Source of the DNA: an uncultured Eubacteriales bacterium
GTDB taxonomy: Bacteria > Bacillota > Clostridia > Oscillospirales > UBA644
NCBI GenBank assembly: GCA_934501435.1
Contig: CAKSTW010000004.1
Coordinates: 186,001 to 250,000 of the forward strand
Reading direction: 5' to 3'
Length of the DNA: 64,000 bases
Part shown: in pieces, positions 7,235 to 14,199 of the stretch
How positions within the stretch are numbered: position 1 is the stretch's first letter
Layout: every line of letters begins with the position of its first letter
Notes under the pieces: generated by a model
The model's input: only the letters and a program-made list of their open reading frames with translations
What the model was told of the DNA's origin: nothing
Database searches by the model: none
Position numbers and translations under genes: made by a program

Positions 7235-7564
7235 ATGAAATTGGCAATTATCGGGTCGCGGAGTATCAGAAATTTGAACTTGGATAAATATATTCCGAAA
7301 AATGTGACCGAAATTGTTTCGGGTGGGGCGGTAGGCGTTGATTTTTCGGCAAGGGAATATGCTTTGAAAAACGGAATAAAGATAAAAGAATTTTTGCCCG
7401 AATATGAAAAATACGGGAAAACAGCCCCGTTAAAAAGAAATTTGCAGATAATAGAGTATTCAGATGAGATTTTTGCCTTTTGGGACGGCAAATCAAGGGG
7501 AACGGCGTTTGTTATAAAGAACAGCAGAAAAATGGGGAAAAAGTTGTCGGTATATAAGATATGA
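7235..7564 (+). CDS. SLOG-fold protein, YspA/DUF2493-type (DprA/YpsA-related)
   Basis: A 109-aa single-domain Rossmann-like protein. Typical SLOG segments are LAIIGSRSI at the N-terminus, VSGGAVGVDFSAREYA (about 30-45), and DEIFAFWDGKSRGTAFVI near the end. The family binds nucleotide-derived ligands, and several members work in nucleotide signalling or phage defence, but none of this is shown here. The ATG at 7235 has AGGAG 7 nt upstream; an earlier in-frame TTG at 7178 falls on the -35 box. It is divergent from an XRE regulator and closed by a 16-bp-stem terminator, so it stands as a small self-contained accessory unit. Confidence 0.8.
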   Translation: MKLAIIGSRSIRNLNLDKYIPKNVTEIVSGGAVGVDFSAREYALKNGIKIKEFLPEYEKYGKTAPLKRNLQIIEYSDEIFAFWDGKSRGTAFVIKNSRKMGKKLSVYKI

Positions 7565-7567
7565 ATA

Positions 7568-7606
7568 AAATAAATATCCACCCTCATAGTGGGTGGATAT
7601 TTATTT
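7568..7606 (+). terminator. Strong terminator after the SLOG gene
   Basis: A 16-bp perfect stem (AAATAAATATCCACCC at 7568-7583 with its complement at 7591-7606) and a 7-nt loop. It can work on both strands. Confidence 0.85.
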
Positions 7607-7691
7607 CTTGCACTCGAAAATTGAAGTGAGGGCAGAGCCGAACAATTCCTTATCAGCCCTCAGCCGACATTCGGGAGTTTGTAATTTTTGA

Positions 7692-8117
7692 TTATTCTTC
7701 TGTCGGTTCTTCCGCTTTTTTCTTTTTCGGGAAGAGGTCTTTTACTCTTTCGATAAGGTCGGGCATCGAATCTACTATTTTATCGACTGCCGACATCGAA
7801 CTCTGATCGACGGGAAGAAGCGAAATTCCTCTTTCGGGAGAAATTACGAGAAACGCTATCGGGTGGATCGTTACCGCCGCGCCCGAACCGCCGCCGAAGC
7901 AGAGATTTTCGGGCTTGTTGGGGGACTGATGAGCTTTTGTCGTGAAGTCCGAGCCTCCCGAAGTAAAGCCGAAATTGACTTTCGAAACGGGAATGACGGT
8001 CGTTCCGTCGGGGGTTGTTATCGGTTCGCCGACAATAGTGTTTACGTCGACCATTTCTTTGAGATTATGCATGGCGGTTTCCATAACGCCCTGTATGGGA
8101 TGAGTGTTTTCAGACAT
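7692..8117 (-). CDS. ytfJ: GerW/YtfJ-family sporulation protein
   Basis: The 141-aa protein has the family signature: an N-terminal GVMETAMHNLKEMVDVNTIVG, then TTVIPVSKVNFGF and a glycine-rich GGGSGAAVTIHPIAFLVI, followed by a charged tail ending KKKKAEEPTEE. In Bacillus, GerW/YtfJ is made in the forespore and is needed for lysozyme-related germination; many non-sporulating relatives keep homologues, so it does not prove spore formation. It lies 12 nt behind the DUF2953 gene at the end of the ytfJ-DUF2953-scpBA group, a very common clostridial arrangement. Confidence 0.9.
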   Translation of the reverse strand: MSENTHPIQGVMETAMHNLKEMVDVNTIVGEPITTPDGTTVIPVSKVNFGFTSGGSDFTTKAHQSPNKPENLCFGGGSGAAVTIHPIAFLVISPERGISLLPVDQSSMSAVDKIVDSMPDLIERVKDLFPKKKKAEEPTEE

Positions 8118-8129
8118 ATTTTACACCTC

Positions 8130-8753
8130 TCAGTTTTTTTGTTTCTTTGTATTTTCGGGCAGGCTGTCTCTTGTCATAAGATAAACGCCTGCTTTGATCG
8201 CTGCATAAATAAGGGTTATAAGTCGGACGGAGGCGACAGCCTCTCCCCTGAATTCCGATTTTTCGGAAAGAAAGTCGGATTGAATGTTGACGTTTGCTTT
8301 TTTCAGGACGTCCTTTGCCGCAAGAAACGAAACTATCGGATATGTCGCCGCGGAAATTCTTCCGTAAAGAAGCGCGGTGTCGGCGGCGTTGTCGGTCGCT
8401 ATCTTTGCGTCAAAATCGAATTTTTCTATTTTGATTTTGAAAACGAAATCGGTAAAAAGGATTTTTACGAGGGCGAGCCAGTCGGAAATTCTGATGTTCC
8501 GCAAAAATCGCGGCATAGGCTTTTTCTCTTTCGGCTTTGCCGTTTCCTCCGCCTTTTCGGGTCTTTCCTTTTTTTCGCCGTCGGTAAGAGTTTTTGATAT
8601 AAACAGGTATTTTATTCCTGCCGAAAATTTTCCGTCATAAGAAAGTCTGACCTTTGCTTTCGGGAGCGAAAGAAGAAAGAGCAGGGCGATAAGGGCGAGA
8701 AGAACTATAAAAATCCAAAGGAAAACCGAGCCTATGACGGCAAGCACTTTCAC
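8130..8753 (-). CDS. DUF2953 domain membrane protein
   Basis: This 207-aa protein starts with one hydrophobic helix (VFLWIFIVLLALIALLFLL) and continues with the DUF2953 region KVRLSYDGKFSAGIKYLFI, a charged stretch rich in Lys, Glu and Pro, then segments predicted to be amphipathic and a C-terminal hydrophobic part. Function is unknown; DUF2953 genes regularly sit next to ytfJ/gerW, as here, which suggests a shared envelope or spore role. Its start overlaps the end of scpB by 4 nt. Confidence 0.8.
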   Translation of the reverse strand: MKVLAVIGSVFLWIFIVLLALIALLFLLSLPKAKVRLSYDGKFSAGIKYLFISKTLTDGEKKERPEKAEETAKPKEKKPMPRFLRNIRISDWLALVKILFTDFVFKIKIEKFDFDAKIATDNAADTALLYGRISAATYPIVSFLAAKDVLKKANVNIQSDFLSEKSEFRGEAVASVRLITLIYAAIKAGVYLMTRDSLPENTKKQKN

Positions 8754-9343
8754 GTCGTTTCCTCCGGCGCCTGTTCTGCGGCGTCTTCAATGGTCTGCTG
8801 TCTTTCGTCGGGGTCTCCTCTTCTTTTGAGCCCTTCGGGGTAGGGGATATCTTCAACCTTATCTATATTGAATATCGTCAAGAACTTTTCGGTTACCGAA
8901 TAGGACATCGGTCTTCCCGGCAGATCGAGTTTTCCTCTTTCGCGCATGAGTTTCTTTTCTACGAGGTTTTCGACAAGTTCTCCCGACGGAACGCCTCTTA
9001 TCTGCGAAATATATGTTTTCGTCACCGGCTGATTGTAGGCGGTTATCGCAAGCACTTCAAGCGCCGCGTTCGAAAGATAGGGGCTTTTCCGGCTCTGCAT
9101 GAAGTTCGAAACGATTTCTCCGAGGCTTTCTTTCGTCGAAACGGTTACGGTGTCGGCTTTACGCTGGAGCGTGAGCCCCGAATCCGCCGCGTCGTATTTT
9201 TCGCGTAAAAGGTCGAGAGCGTCGAGAACCTCGCTTTTCTTGCTTTCGGAAAAAACGCAGAGTTTTTCTATTGTAACGGCCTCCGGAGAAGCAAATAAAA
9301 TCGCCTCGATAACCGGAACGAGGTTGTAGTTTGACAGGTCCAT
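8750..9343 (-). CDS. scpB: Segregation and condensation protein B
   Basis: A 197-aa winged-helix protein that binds ScpA and with it regulates the SMC ATPase for chromosome condensation and segregation. Typical segments are VPVIEAILFASPEAVTIEKL, EVLAITAYNQPVTK and IRGVPSGELVENLVEKKL. Its ATG follows immediately on the TAA of scpA (no gap), giving tight coupling and fixed stoichiometry. Its own stop overlaps the DUF2953 start. Confidence 0.95.
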   Translation of the reverse strand: MDLSNYNLVPVIEAILFASPEAVTIEKLCVFSESKKSEVLDALDLLREKYDAADSGLTLQRKADTVTVSTKESLGEIVSNFMQSRKSPYLSNAALEVLAITAYNQPVTKTYISQIRGVPSGELVENLVEKKLMRERGKLDLPGRPMSYSVTEKFLTIFNIDKVEDIPYPEGLKRRGDPDERQQTIEDAAEQAPEETT

Positions 9344-10060
9344 TTACGGCCTCTTTCTGTTGAGAATTATTTCGGAATTCCTGACGTCTTCGCTTGTGAC
9401 GTCTATTCTTCCCGTGTGCATGAGTTCCAGCACCGCAAGAAACGTCGCGACTATCTCGCTGCGGCTTCTTTCGGCGGAGAAAAGACCCGTGAATTTTATT
9501 TTTCCGCTGCGGAATATCTTTTTTAAGATGAAAACGATACGGCTTGTTACCGAAATTACTTTCGTCCCGACAAGTTTTTTGAACGCCGAAACGGGGATCG
9601 GCTGTTTTCTTTCGTTCCGCTCGAGAGCCGCAACGTAAGCCGCCTGCAGGTCCGAAACCTCCGGCAGCAGGTCTTTATCGAACGCCGCCGGCAGTCCTGC
9701 GGGGGGCGTTTCTCTGAAAAACAGCCTGTTCCCGATATATCTGCCTTTTAAGAAAGCCGCCGTCTGCTTATATTTGACATACTGCTGAAGCATTTCTTCA
9801 AGCATCGCTTTCGGGTCTTCTTCGTCTTCTTCGCGCGGCAGAAGCGAACAGGATTTTATATACATCAGCCTTGACGCCATTTCGATAAAGTTCGCGGTAA
9901 GTTCCATATTCTGCGCCTGCGCCTCTTTGATATATTCCATATACTGGTCGGTCAGCAGATGTATTTCAATATCGTAGATATCTATTTTGTTTTTTTCGAT
10001 AAGGGAAAGCAGTAAGTCGAGAGGCCCTTCGAAAACTTCAAGTCTGAACTGTATTGCCAT
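9344..10060 (-). CDS. scpA: Segregation and condensation protein A
   Basis: The 238-aa kleisin subunit of the SMC-ScpAB condensin bridges the SMC heads. The N-terminus FRLEVFEGPLDLLLSLIEKN and DIEIHLLTDQYMEYI are the diagnostic kleisin start, and the C-terminal winged helix ends with FLAVLELMHTGRIDVTSEDV. The gene is 9 nt behind the M50 protease gene in one minus-strand unit, a common site-2-protease-scpA-scpB order in Firmicutes. Confidence 0.95.
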   Translation of the reverse strand: MAIQFRLEVFEGPLDLLLSLIEKNKIDIYDIEIHLLTDQYMEYIKEAQAQNMELTANFIEMASRLMYIKSCSLLPREEDEEDPKAMLEEMLQQYVKYKQTAAFLKGRYIGNRLFFRETPPAGLPAAFDKDLLPEVSDLQAAYVAALERNERKQPIPVSAFKKLVGTKVISVTSRIVFILKKIFRSGKIKFTGLFSAERSRSEIVATFLAVLELMHTGRIDVTSEDVRNSEIILNRKRP

Positions 10061-10069
10061 GCCGTACCT

Positions 10070-10753
10070 CTAAATAAAAAGCCGCAGAAGAGGCATGCCT
10101 GCAAGACTGAACAGATACCATATCCCGCCTTCGATGACCGAAAGAAAATCAAAGGTCCTCAGAATGACGATAAGGGCAATGAAAATTATCTGAGAGTATC
10201 TTTCGAGTTCGTAATATTTAAGTCTTGCCGACGGGGGAAGGAGTTCCGCAAGAACGCGGGAGCCGTCAAGCGGCGGAATGGGAATAAGGTTAAAGACCGC
10301 AAGACCGATATTGTAAGCCGCGAAAATCAGGAAGAAATACGCTATTGTCGCTACGACCTCGGTCTGATTTGCTATGGCAACACCGTAAAGCGTATAGTAG
10401 ATAAGAGTGCTTATAAACGCAAAAAGCAAATTCGACAAAGGTCCCGCAAGGGCGGTCACTATCGTTCCCGCTTTTCTGTTTCTGAAATTTGCGGGGTATA
10501 TCTGCACGGGGCTTGCCCAGCCGAAGCCGACAAGAAGCAGAAGCACTGTGCCGACGGGGTCCATGTGTTTGAACGGGTTGAGCGTTATTCTGCCCTGTCT
10601 TTTTGCGGTGTCGTCGCCCATCCACAGCGCCGCGATCGCGTGAAAACTTTCGTGAATGGAAAGCGCCAGAATAAGCGCAAGACAGCAGAATATAAGCCGC
10701 AAAATTTTGGTTTTTATATCAAGGCCCGAATCGAGAAGTAGCTGAAGTACCAT
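10070..10753 (-). CDS. Site-2 protease-type M50 family membrane metallopeptidase
   Basis: This 227-aa integral membrane protease of the YwhC/RseP-like M50B group has the zinc motif HESFH in the first transmembrane region (about residues 39-43) and NLIPIPPLDGSR, whose Asp is the third zinc ligand, near residue 160. Several hydrophobic helices are evident. Such short forms without a PDZ domain cleave membrane peptides, but the substrate is unknown. Directly upstream lies a paralogue lacking the catalytic motifs. Confidence 0.9.
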   Translation of the reverse strand: MVLQLLLDSGLDIKTKILRLIFCCLALILALSIHESFHAIAALWMGDDTAKRQGRITLNPFKHMDPVGTVLLLLVGFGWASPVQIYPANFRNRKAGTIVTALAGPLSNLLFAFISTLIYYTLYGVAIANQTEVVATIAYFFLIFAAYNIGLAVFNLIPIPPLDGSRVLAELLPPSARLKYYELERYSQIIFIALIVILRTFDFLSVIEGGIWYLFSLAGMPLLRLFI

Positions 10754-10765
10754 AATGCATTTCCT

Positions 10766-11323
10766 TTACAGAAGAAGATTTACGGCTGCGGAGACCGCGC
10801 CGCTTCTTGCGAAAAGCAAAAGCCCGAAAACTATGAATACGGGCGAAAACTTTTCCGCTTTTTCAAGTTTTCCGGAAAGTTTTTCGGGAAGAATTCCGCA
10901 AAGCATACCGAAGAGCAGAAATCCCGGCAGCGGCAGAAGGTTTACCGTCGCCGTCCCGATAAACAGGGCGCCCGCGGTGAGGAATATCCTCAAATTCGTA
11001 AGCGGGAAGAGAATTGCGATAAAAAGAGCGCCCGCCGCGGCAAAAGCAAGCCACAGCGTAAGAGATATCTTCGCTTTTTTCTTCCTGTCCGAAGTCTCCG
11101 CCTTAAGGGGTGCCGCTCCGAAAAAGGCGAGCGATATCACCGAAAAGAGCGAATAAAGAGAAAAAACGGTCTTCGGAAAAGACAGTCCGTTTTTCAGAAA
11201 CGGTTTTTGTATCGCCGCCGAAAGCATACTGAAAAGCAGCCCGACGGCAAGAATGAATAAGACGGTGAGGACGGTCGCCGCGTCAAACCTCGCCGAACCC
11301 GAAATTATATCTTCGAAAATCAT
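10766..11323 (-). CDS. Membrane protein, probable catalytically dead M50 paralogue
   Basis: A 185-aa multi-pass membrane protein encoded 12 nt upstream of the M50 protease. It has no HExxH. Two regions resemble the active neighbour: FFGAAPLKAE lines up with FGWASPVQIYP, and VNLLPLPGFLLFGML lines up with FNLIPIPPLDGSR, but the catalytic Asp is lost. I infer a degenerate duplicate that may act as a partner or regulator. A divergent promoter region of about 136 bp lies upstream. Without alignment the kinship remains tentative. Confidence 0.6.
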   Translation of the reverse strand: MIFEDIISGSARFDAATVLTVLFILAVGLLFSMLSAAIQKPFLKNGLSFPKTVFSLYSLFSVISLAFFGAAPLKAETSDRKKKAKISLTLWLAFAAAGALFIAILFPLTNLRIFLTAGALFIGTATVNLLPLPGFLLFGMLCGILPEKLSGKLEKAEKFSPVFIVFGLLLFARSGAVSAAVNLLL

Positions 11324-11351
11324 CGTAACGTCCTTTATATAATATATATTT

Positions 11352-11380
11352 ATTATACACTATTTCAACCGCCTTGTAAA
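11352..11380 (-). promoter_or_regulatory. Promoter of the M50-scpAB-ytfJ unit
   Basis: On the minus strand TTTACA (11380-11375), 17 nt, TATAAT (11357-11352). It probably drives the whole run down to ytfJ at 7692. Confidence 0.75.
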
Positions 11381-11459
11381 GAGAGTTTTTGTCATTAGGC
11401 GAAATTATTTTGATTTTCTGCCATAAAATAGTGGTACAATACGACAAAAGGAGAAACGT

Positions 11460-12296
11460 ATGGAGATATTTCTTACCGTTGTTCTGATAATCGCGGCAAT
11501 TATTGCCGCATATATCACCGTTGCCACAAACACGGTCAAAATTAAAAAAATACCTGTTTCGAGCCCGAAAATCCCGAAAGAATTCGACGGCGTAAAGATA
11601 GCCCTGCTTTCCGACCTGCACGACGCGAAACTTTCCGGATATTCAAAGAAAAAACTGCTTGAAAAGACCGCGGAAATAAAGCCCGACTTCATTTTCCTCG
11701 GCGGGGATATGCACGAAATAAGAAAAAAGGATAAAAAGTTTTTTTCGCTTCTCGACGACCTCAAAAAGATCGCGCCGCTTTATTACGTCGACGGAAACCA
11801 CGACGCGAGACTGAAAAAATACCCCGATTACAAAAACTATCTTGCGGAACTTGAAAAGAGGGCTGAAAATCTGCACGGCAAAACCTCTCTTTGCATCGGA
11901 AACGCGAAAATCGACCTTTACGGCTGCGGATATTTCGAATATAAAAAAGATATGTTCGATTTCGACAAGAACCGTTTTTCGGTCTTTTTGTACCATTCGC
12001 CGTTTGTCTTTGACGATTTCGAAAACCCGCCCGACCTCATGATCTCGGGACATATCCACGGCGGAGTTGTCGAACTGCCGTTTGTCGGAGGAGTTTTTGC
12101 CCCTGCCGATGGAAAACCGCTTTTTGCAAGACTTCAGCGGCAATATCTTTTGCCGAAGTATTATAAGAATACCTACGAAAAAAACGGCGGCGTGCTTGTC
12201 GTCGGTCGCGGAATAGGCAATTTCAAGCGTATTCCGTGGCGGCTTATCCCTCCGGAGATAACGGAAATCACTCTCCGCCGGAAAGACCAAATATGA
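11460..12296 (+). CDS. Membrane-anchored metallophosphoesterase (YaeI/YkuE-like)
   Basis: This 278-aa protein has an N-terminal transmembrane helix (residues 3-23) followed by a calcineurin-like phosphoesterase domain outside or at the membrane. Metal and phosphate ligands appear in order: SDLHDAK, FLGGDMHE, VDGNHDAR, YHSPF and SGHIHGGVVELP. Relatives (YkuE, YaeI) act on UDP-diacylglucosamine-like or cell-envelope phosphoesters. The ATG has AAAGGAG 7 nt upstream. A possible promoter is TTGATT-19-TACAAT (11410-11440). The gene is divergent from the M50 unit. Confidence 0.87.
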   Translation: MEIFLTVVLIIAAIIAAYITVATNTVKIKKIPVSSPKIPKEFDGVKIALLSDLHDAKLSGYSKKKLLEKTAEIKPDFIFLGGDMHEIRKKDKKFFSLLDDLKKIAPLYYVDGNHDARLKKYPDYKNYLAELEKRAENLHGKTSLCIGNAKIDLYGCGYFEYKKDMFDFDKNRFSVFLYHSPFVFDDFENPPDLMISGHIHGGVVELPFVGGVFAPADGKPLFARLQRQYLLPKYYKNTYEKNGGVLVVGRGIGNFKRIPWRLIPPEITEITLRRKDQI

Positions 12297-12325
12297 CGAA
12301 ATTATGAACTATGTCCCGTCGGGTA

Positions 12326-12354
12326 TTGCAAAAACGGACAAAAAATGGTATACT
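12326..12354 (+). promoter_or_regulatory. Promoter of secG
   Basis: TTGCAA (12326-12331), 17 nt, TATACT (12349-12354). Confidence 0.7.
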
Positions 12355-12428
12355 GTCAAAGTGTAACGAATGTTTATGCTTTTATCCGATATTATCGGGA
12401 GACAAAAATTCTGTACGGAGGGACAAAA

Positions 12429-12677
12429 ATGAGTACGCTTACGATAGTATTTTCAATAATGCTTTTGGTTTGTGCGGTTGCTTTGGTTCTTATAATCCTG
12501 TTCCAGGCAGGCAGAGACGCTTCGATGTCCGGCGCGATAACCGGCGGAAGTTCGAACTTCTATTCGAAGAACAAACGCGCGACCCGCGAAGAACTTATGA
12601 AGAGACTTACCGTTATTATTTCCATAATCTTCATGGTCATAGTTTTTCTTCTCAATATCTTTGAGATAGCCGCATAA
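12429..12677 (+). CDS. secG: Preprotein translocase subunit SecG
   Basis: An 82-aa protein with two transmembrane helices (about 3-24 and 60-80) and the connecting loop motif ILFQAGRDASMSGAITGG, which matches the conserved SecG loop. It is the accessory subunit of the SecYEG channel. The ATG at 12429 is set by CGGAGGGAC; in-frame codons upstream lack a site. It has its own promoter and terminator. In many Firmicutes rnr and smpB follow; here they do not. Confidence 0.93.
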   Translation: MSTLTIVFSIMLLVCAVALVLIILFQAGRDASMSGAITGGSSNFYSKNKRATREELMKRLTVIISIIFMVIVFLLNIFEIAA

Positions 12678-12692
12678 TTAAAATTAAAAAAG

Positions 12693-12725
12693 AAACGCTC
12701 TTCCCGCATCGGGAAGAGCGTTTTT
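12693..12725 (+). terminator. Terminator after secG
   Basis: A 13-bp perfect stem (AAACGCTCTTCCC with GGGAAGAGCGTTT), loop GCATC, T-run. Confidence 0.92.
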
Positions 12726-12732
12726 GCGTCAG

Positions 12733-12834
12733 TTACATATTTACCGTGTAAAGTATCGACGCGACAAGCGAGATGAGCAGCGACGCTGCCAGCACCACGC
12801 AAATAATTGCCGCGGTTATTCTTTTTTTCTTCAT
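12733..12834 (-). CDS. Small single-pass membrane protein, 33 aa
   Basis: A frame too short for ordinary gene calling starts 2 nt after the stop of the DivIVA-like gene. It encodes MKKKRITAAIICVVLAASLL plus ISLVASILYTVNM: three lysines and an arginine, then one long hydrophobic helix. A GAGGG ribosome site 6 nt upstream lies inside the end of the previous gene, so translation would be coupled. It might help anchor or regulate the DivIVA-type protein. No family recognised. Confidence 0.55.
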   Translation of the reverse strand: MKKKRITAAIICVVLAASLLISLVASILYTVNM

Positions 12835-12836
12835 TT

Positions 12837-13472
12837 TCAGCCCTCGGTTTCTTCTTTTGTCGTTGAGATGGATGTATCAATATCGGAAAGCGCCGCGTCT
12901 ATCGTTTTCTTTGCCGAAAGAAGTTTTTCTCTTGTCGAGAACGCAAAAAATTCGGCGTTCTTGACCATATAGTCGCTTTTTATTTTGGCGGCTTTGAGAA
13001 TTTCCTCGCTTTCGGTTTTCGCTTTTTCGCTTTCGCTCTTCAGTTTTTCGATTTCTTCGTCCTTTTCCGAAAGCAGGGCGCGGACTGCGTCAAGTTCTTT
13101 CTGCATTTCGAAAAGTTTCGCTTCGTTTTCCTTTTGAGAGGCGAAAAGATCTTCTTCGTTTTCTTTTAAGGCGTCCGAAAGTTTTTTTTCAAGTTCCGTT
13201 ATTTTTTCGTCGCGGGCGTTGAGTTCGTTCCGGTTCATATCGTCGAGAACCGTTATCATTCCGTCGCGGTTGTCGATCTCCTGGCGGAGCCTGTCTTCGT
13301 TTGCGGGCTTTTCTTCCGCCTGCTTTTTCAGTTCTTCGTATTCCGCGTTCCGTTTCTCAAGCGCGTGCTTTAAGTCGGATATCCTTTCGTCCTGCTCCAG
13401 GATATATTCGGTTACGTCGTCGCGGTTATATCCGTTGAACGGCGTTTTTCTGAAAAGTGAATCGTTCGGCAT
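12837..13472 (-). CDS. DivIVA-domain coiled-coil protein
   Basis: The 211-aa protein starts with the DivIVA/GpsB-type N-domain (FRKTPFNGYNRDDVTEYI, residues 7-24) and then a long Glu/Lys-rich coiled coil through most of the chain, ending in a short Thr/Glu tail. Such proteins mark curved membranes at poles and septa and recruit division or sporulation factors. It is shorter and more heptad-rich than DivIVA proper, and it lies away from the sepF-ylmH division cluster. It is followed by a 33-aa membrane peptide and preceded by the DUF4364 gene. Confidence 0.8.
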   Translation of the reverse strand: MPNDSLFRKTPFNGYNRDDVTEYILEQDERISDLKHALEKRNAEYEELKKQAEEKPANEDRLRQEIDNRDGMITVLDDMNRNELNARDEKITELEKKLSDALKENEEDLFASQKENEAKLFEMQKELDAVRALLSEKDEEIEKLKSESEKAKTESEEILKAAKIKSDYMVKNAEFFAFSTREKLLSAKKTIDAALSDIDTSISTTKEETEG

Positions 13473-13490
13473 TTATATTTTCCTTTCGTT

Positions 13491-14012
13491 TTACGACAGT
13501 GACGTTATCACGTTTTCGTAAATTGTACTCGGGTTTTCCCTGAATTTTTTCGCCATCATATCGCCCTGCATCGGGGTGGGAGCGAGAAGTTCGAGTTTCA
13601 TAAGCCTCGTCCCGTCGTCGTCGAGAAGGTCGAGGGTCACGGTGCAGAAACCGTTTTCCCCCGGCTCGGAAACCTCGGCGGTAACACATATTCCTTTGCG
13701 TATCTTTGCGACCGTCACGGCGGCTTCCGCGGCGACTTTTTCCCTTGTCGTTATCGGGATCTTCGTTTTGAGTTCCGCGACGACCTTTCTGCCGTCGTCG
13801 TTTATTACGGCGAATTTCTCTCCCTCGTCGTTGTAGTCCGTTACGAGTCCGAGTTCGATAAGTTTCGCAATGGCCGTTTTTGTGTCGATATAATTCACGT
13901 CCGCTGCGGCGACTATGTTGCAGAGGGTCTCCGTTTCCGAAAATCCGCCTGCGCAATTAAGCGCGAACAGAACGAGTATTTTCATCTCATCGTCATTAAA
14001 GGCGGCGGGCAT
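13491..14012 (-). CDS. DUF4364 family protein (winged-helix-like)
   Basis: A 173-aa soluble protein recognised from its N-terminus FNDDEMKILVLFALNCAGG and the winged-helix-like NYIDTKTAIAKLIELGLVTD, as in the clostridial DUF4364 family. The domain probably binds nucleic acid, but its function is unknown. It has its own promoter and a GGAGG ribosome site. It is 18 nt upstream of the DivIVA-like gene, and the two are probably cotranscribed. Confidence 0.75.
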   Translation of the reverse strand: MPAAFNDDEMKILVLFALNCAGGFSETETLCNIVAAADVNYIDTKTAIAKLIELGLVTDYNDEGEKFAVINDDGRKVVAELKTKIPITTREKVAAEAAVTVAKIRKGICVTAEVSEPGENGFCTVTLDLLDDDGTRLMKLELLAPTPMQGDMMAKKFRENPSTIYENVITSLS

Positions 14013-14043
14013 AAATATTCCTCCTTATATACCGATATATTCT

Positions 14044-14072
14044 ATATTAACATATTTTATCGCCGTTTGCAA
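14044..14072 (-). promoter_or_regulatory. Promoter of the DUF4364-DivIVA unit
   Basis: On the minus strand TTGCAA (14072-14067), 17 nt, TAATAT (14049-14044). Confidence 0.6.
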
Positions 14073-14124
14073 TAGTTTTTGAAAAATATGTTGCTCCGTT
14101 TTTATATCTCTGCCGCTTTTGCTA

Positions 14125-14153
14125 TTGACAAAACTGTGTTTTTATTGTAAAAT
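14125..14153 (+). promoter_or_regulatory. Promoter of the parvulin-like gene
   Basis: TTGACA (14125-14130), 17 nt, TAAAAT (14148-14153). Confidence 0.8.
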
Positions 14154-14199
14154 ATACGGGTATAACTGTTCGGCTTGTCCGAAGAAAGGTGAAACACAA

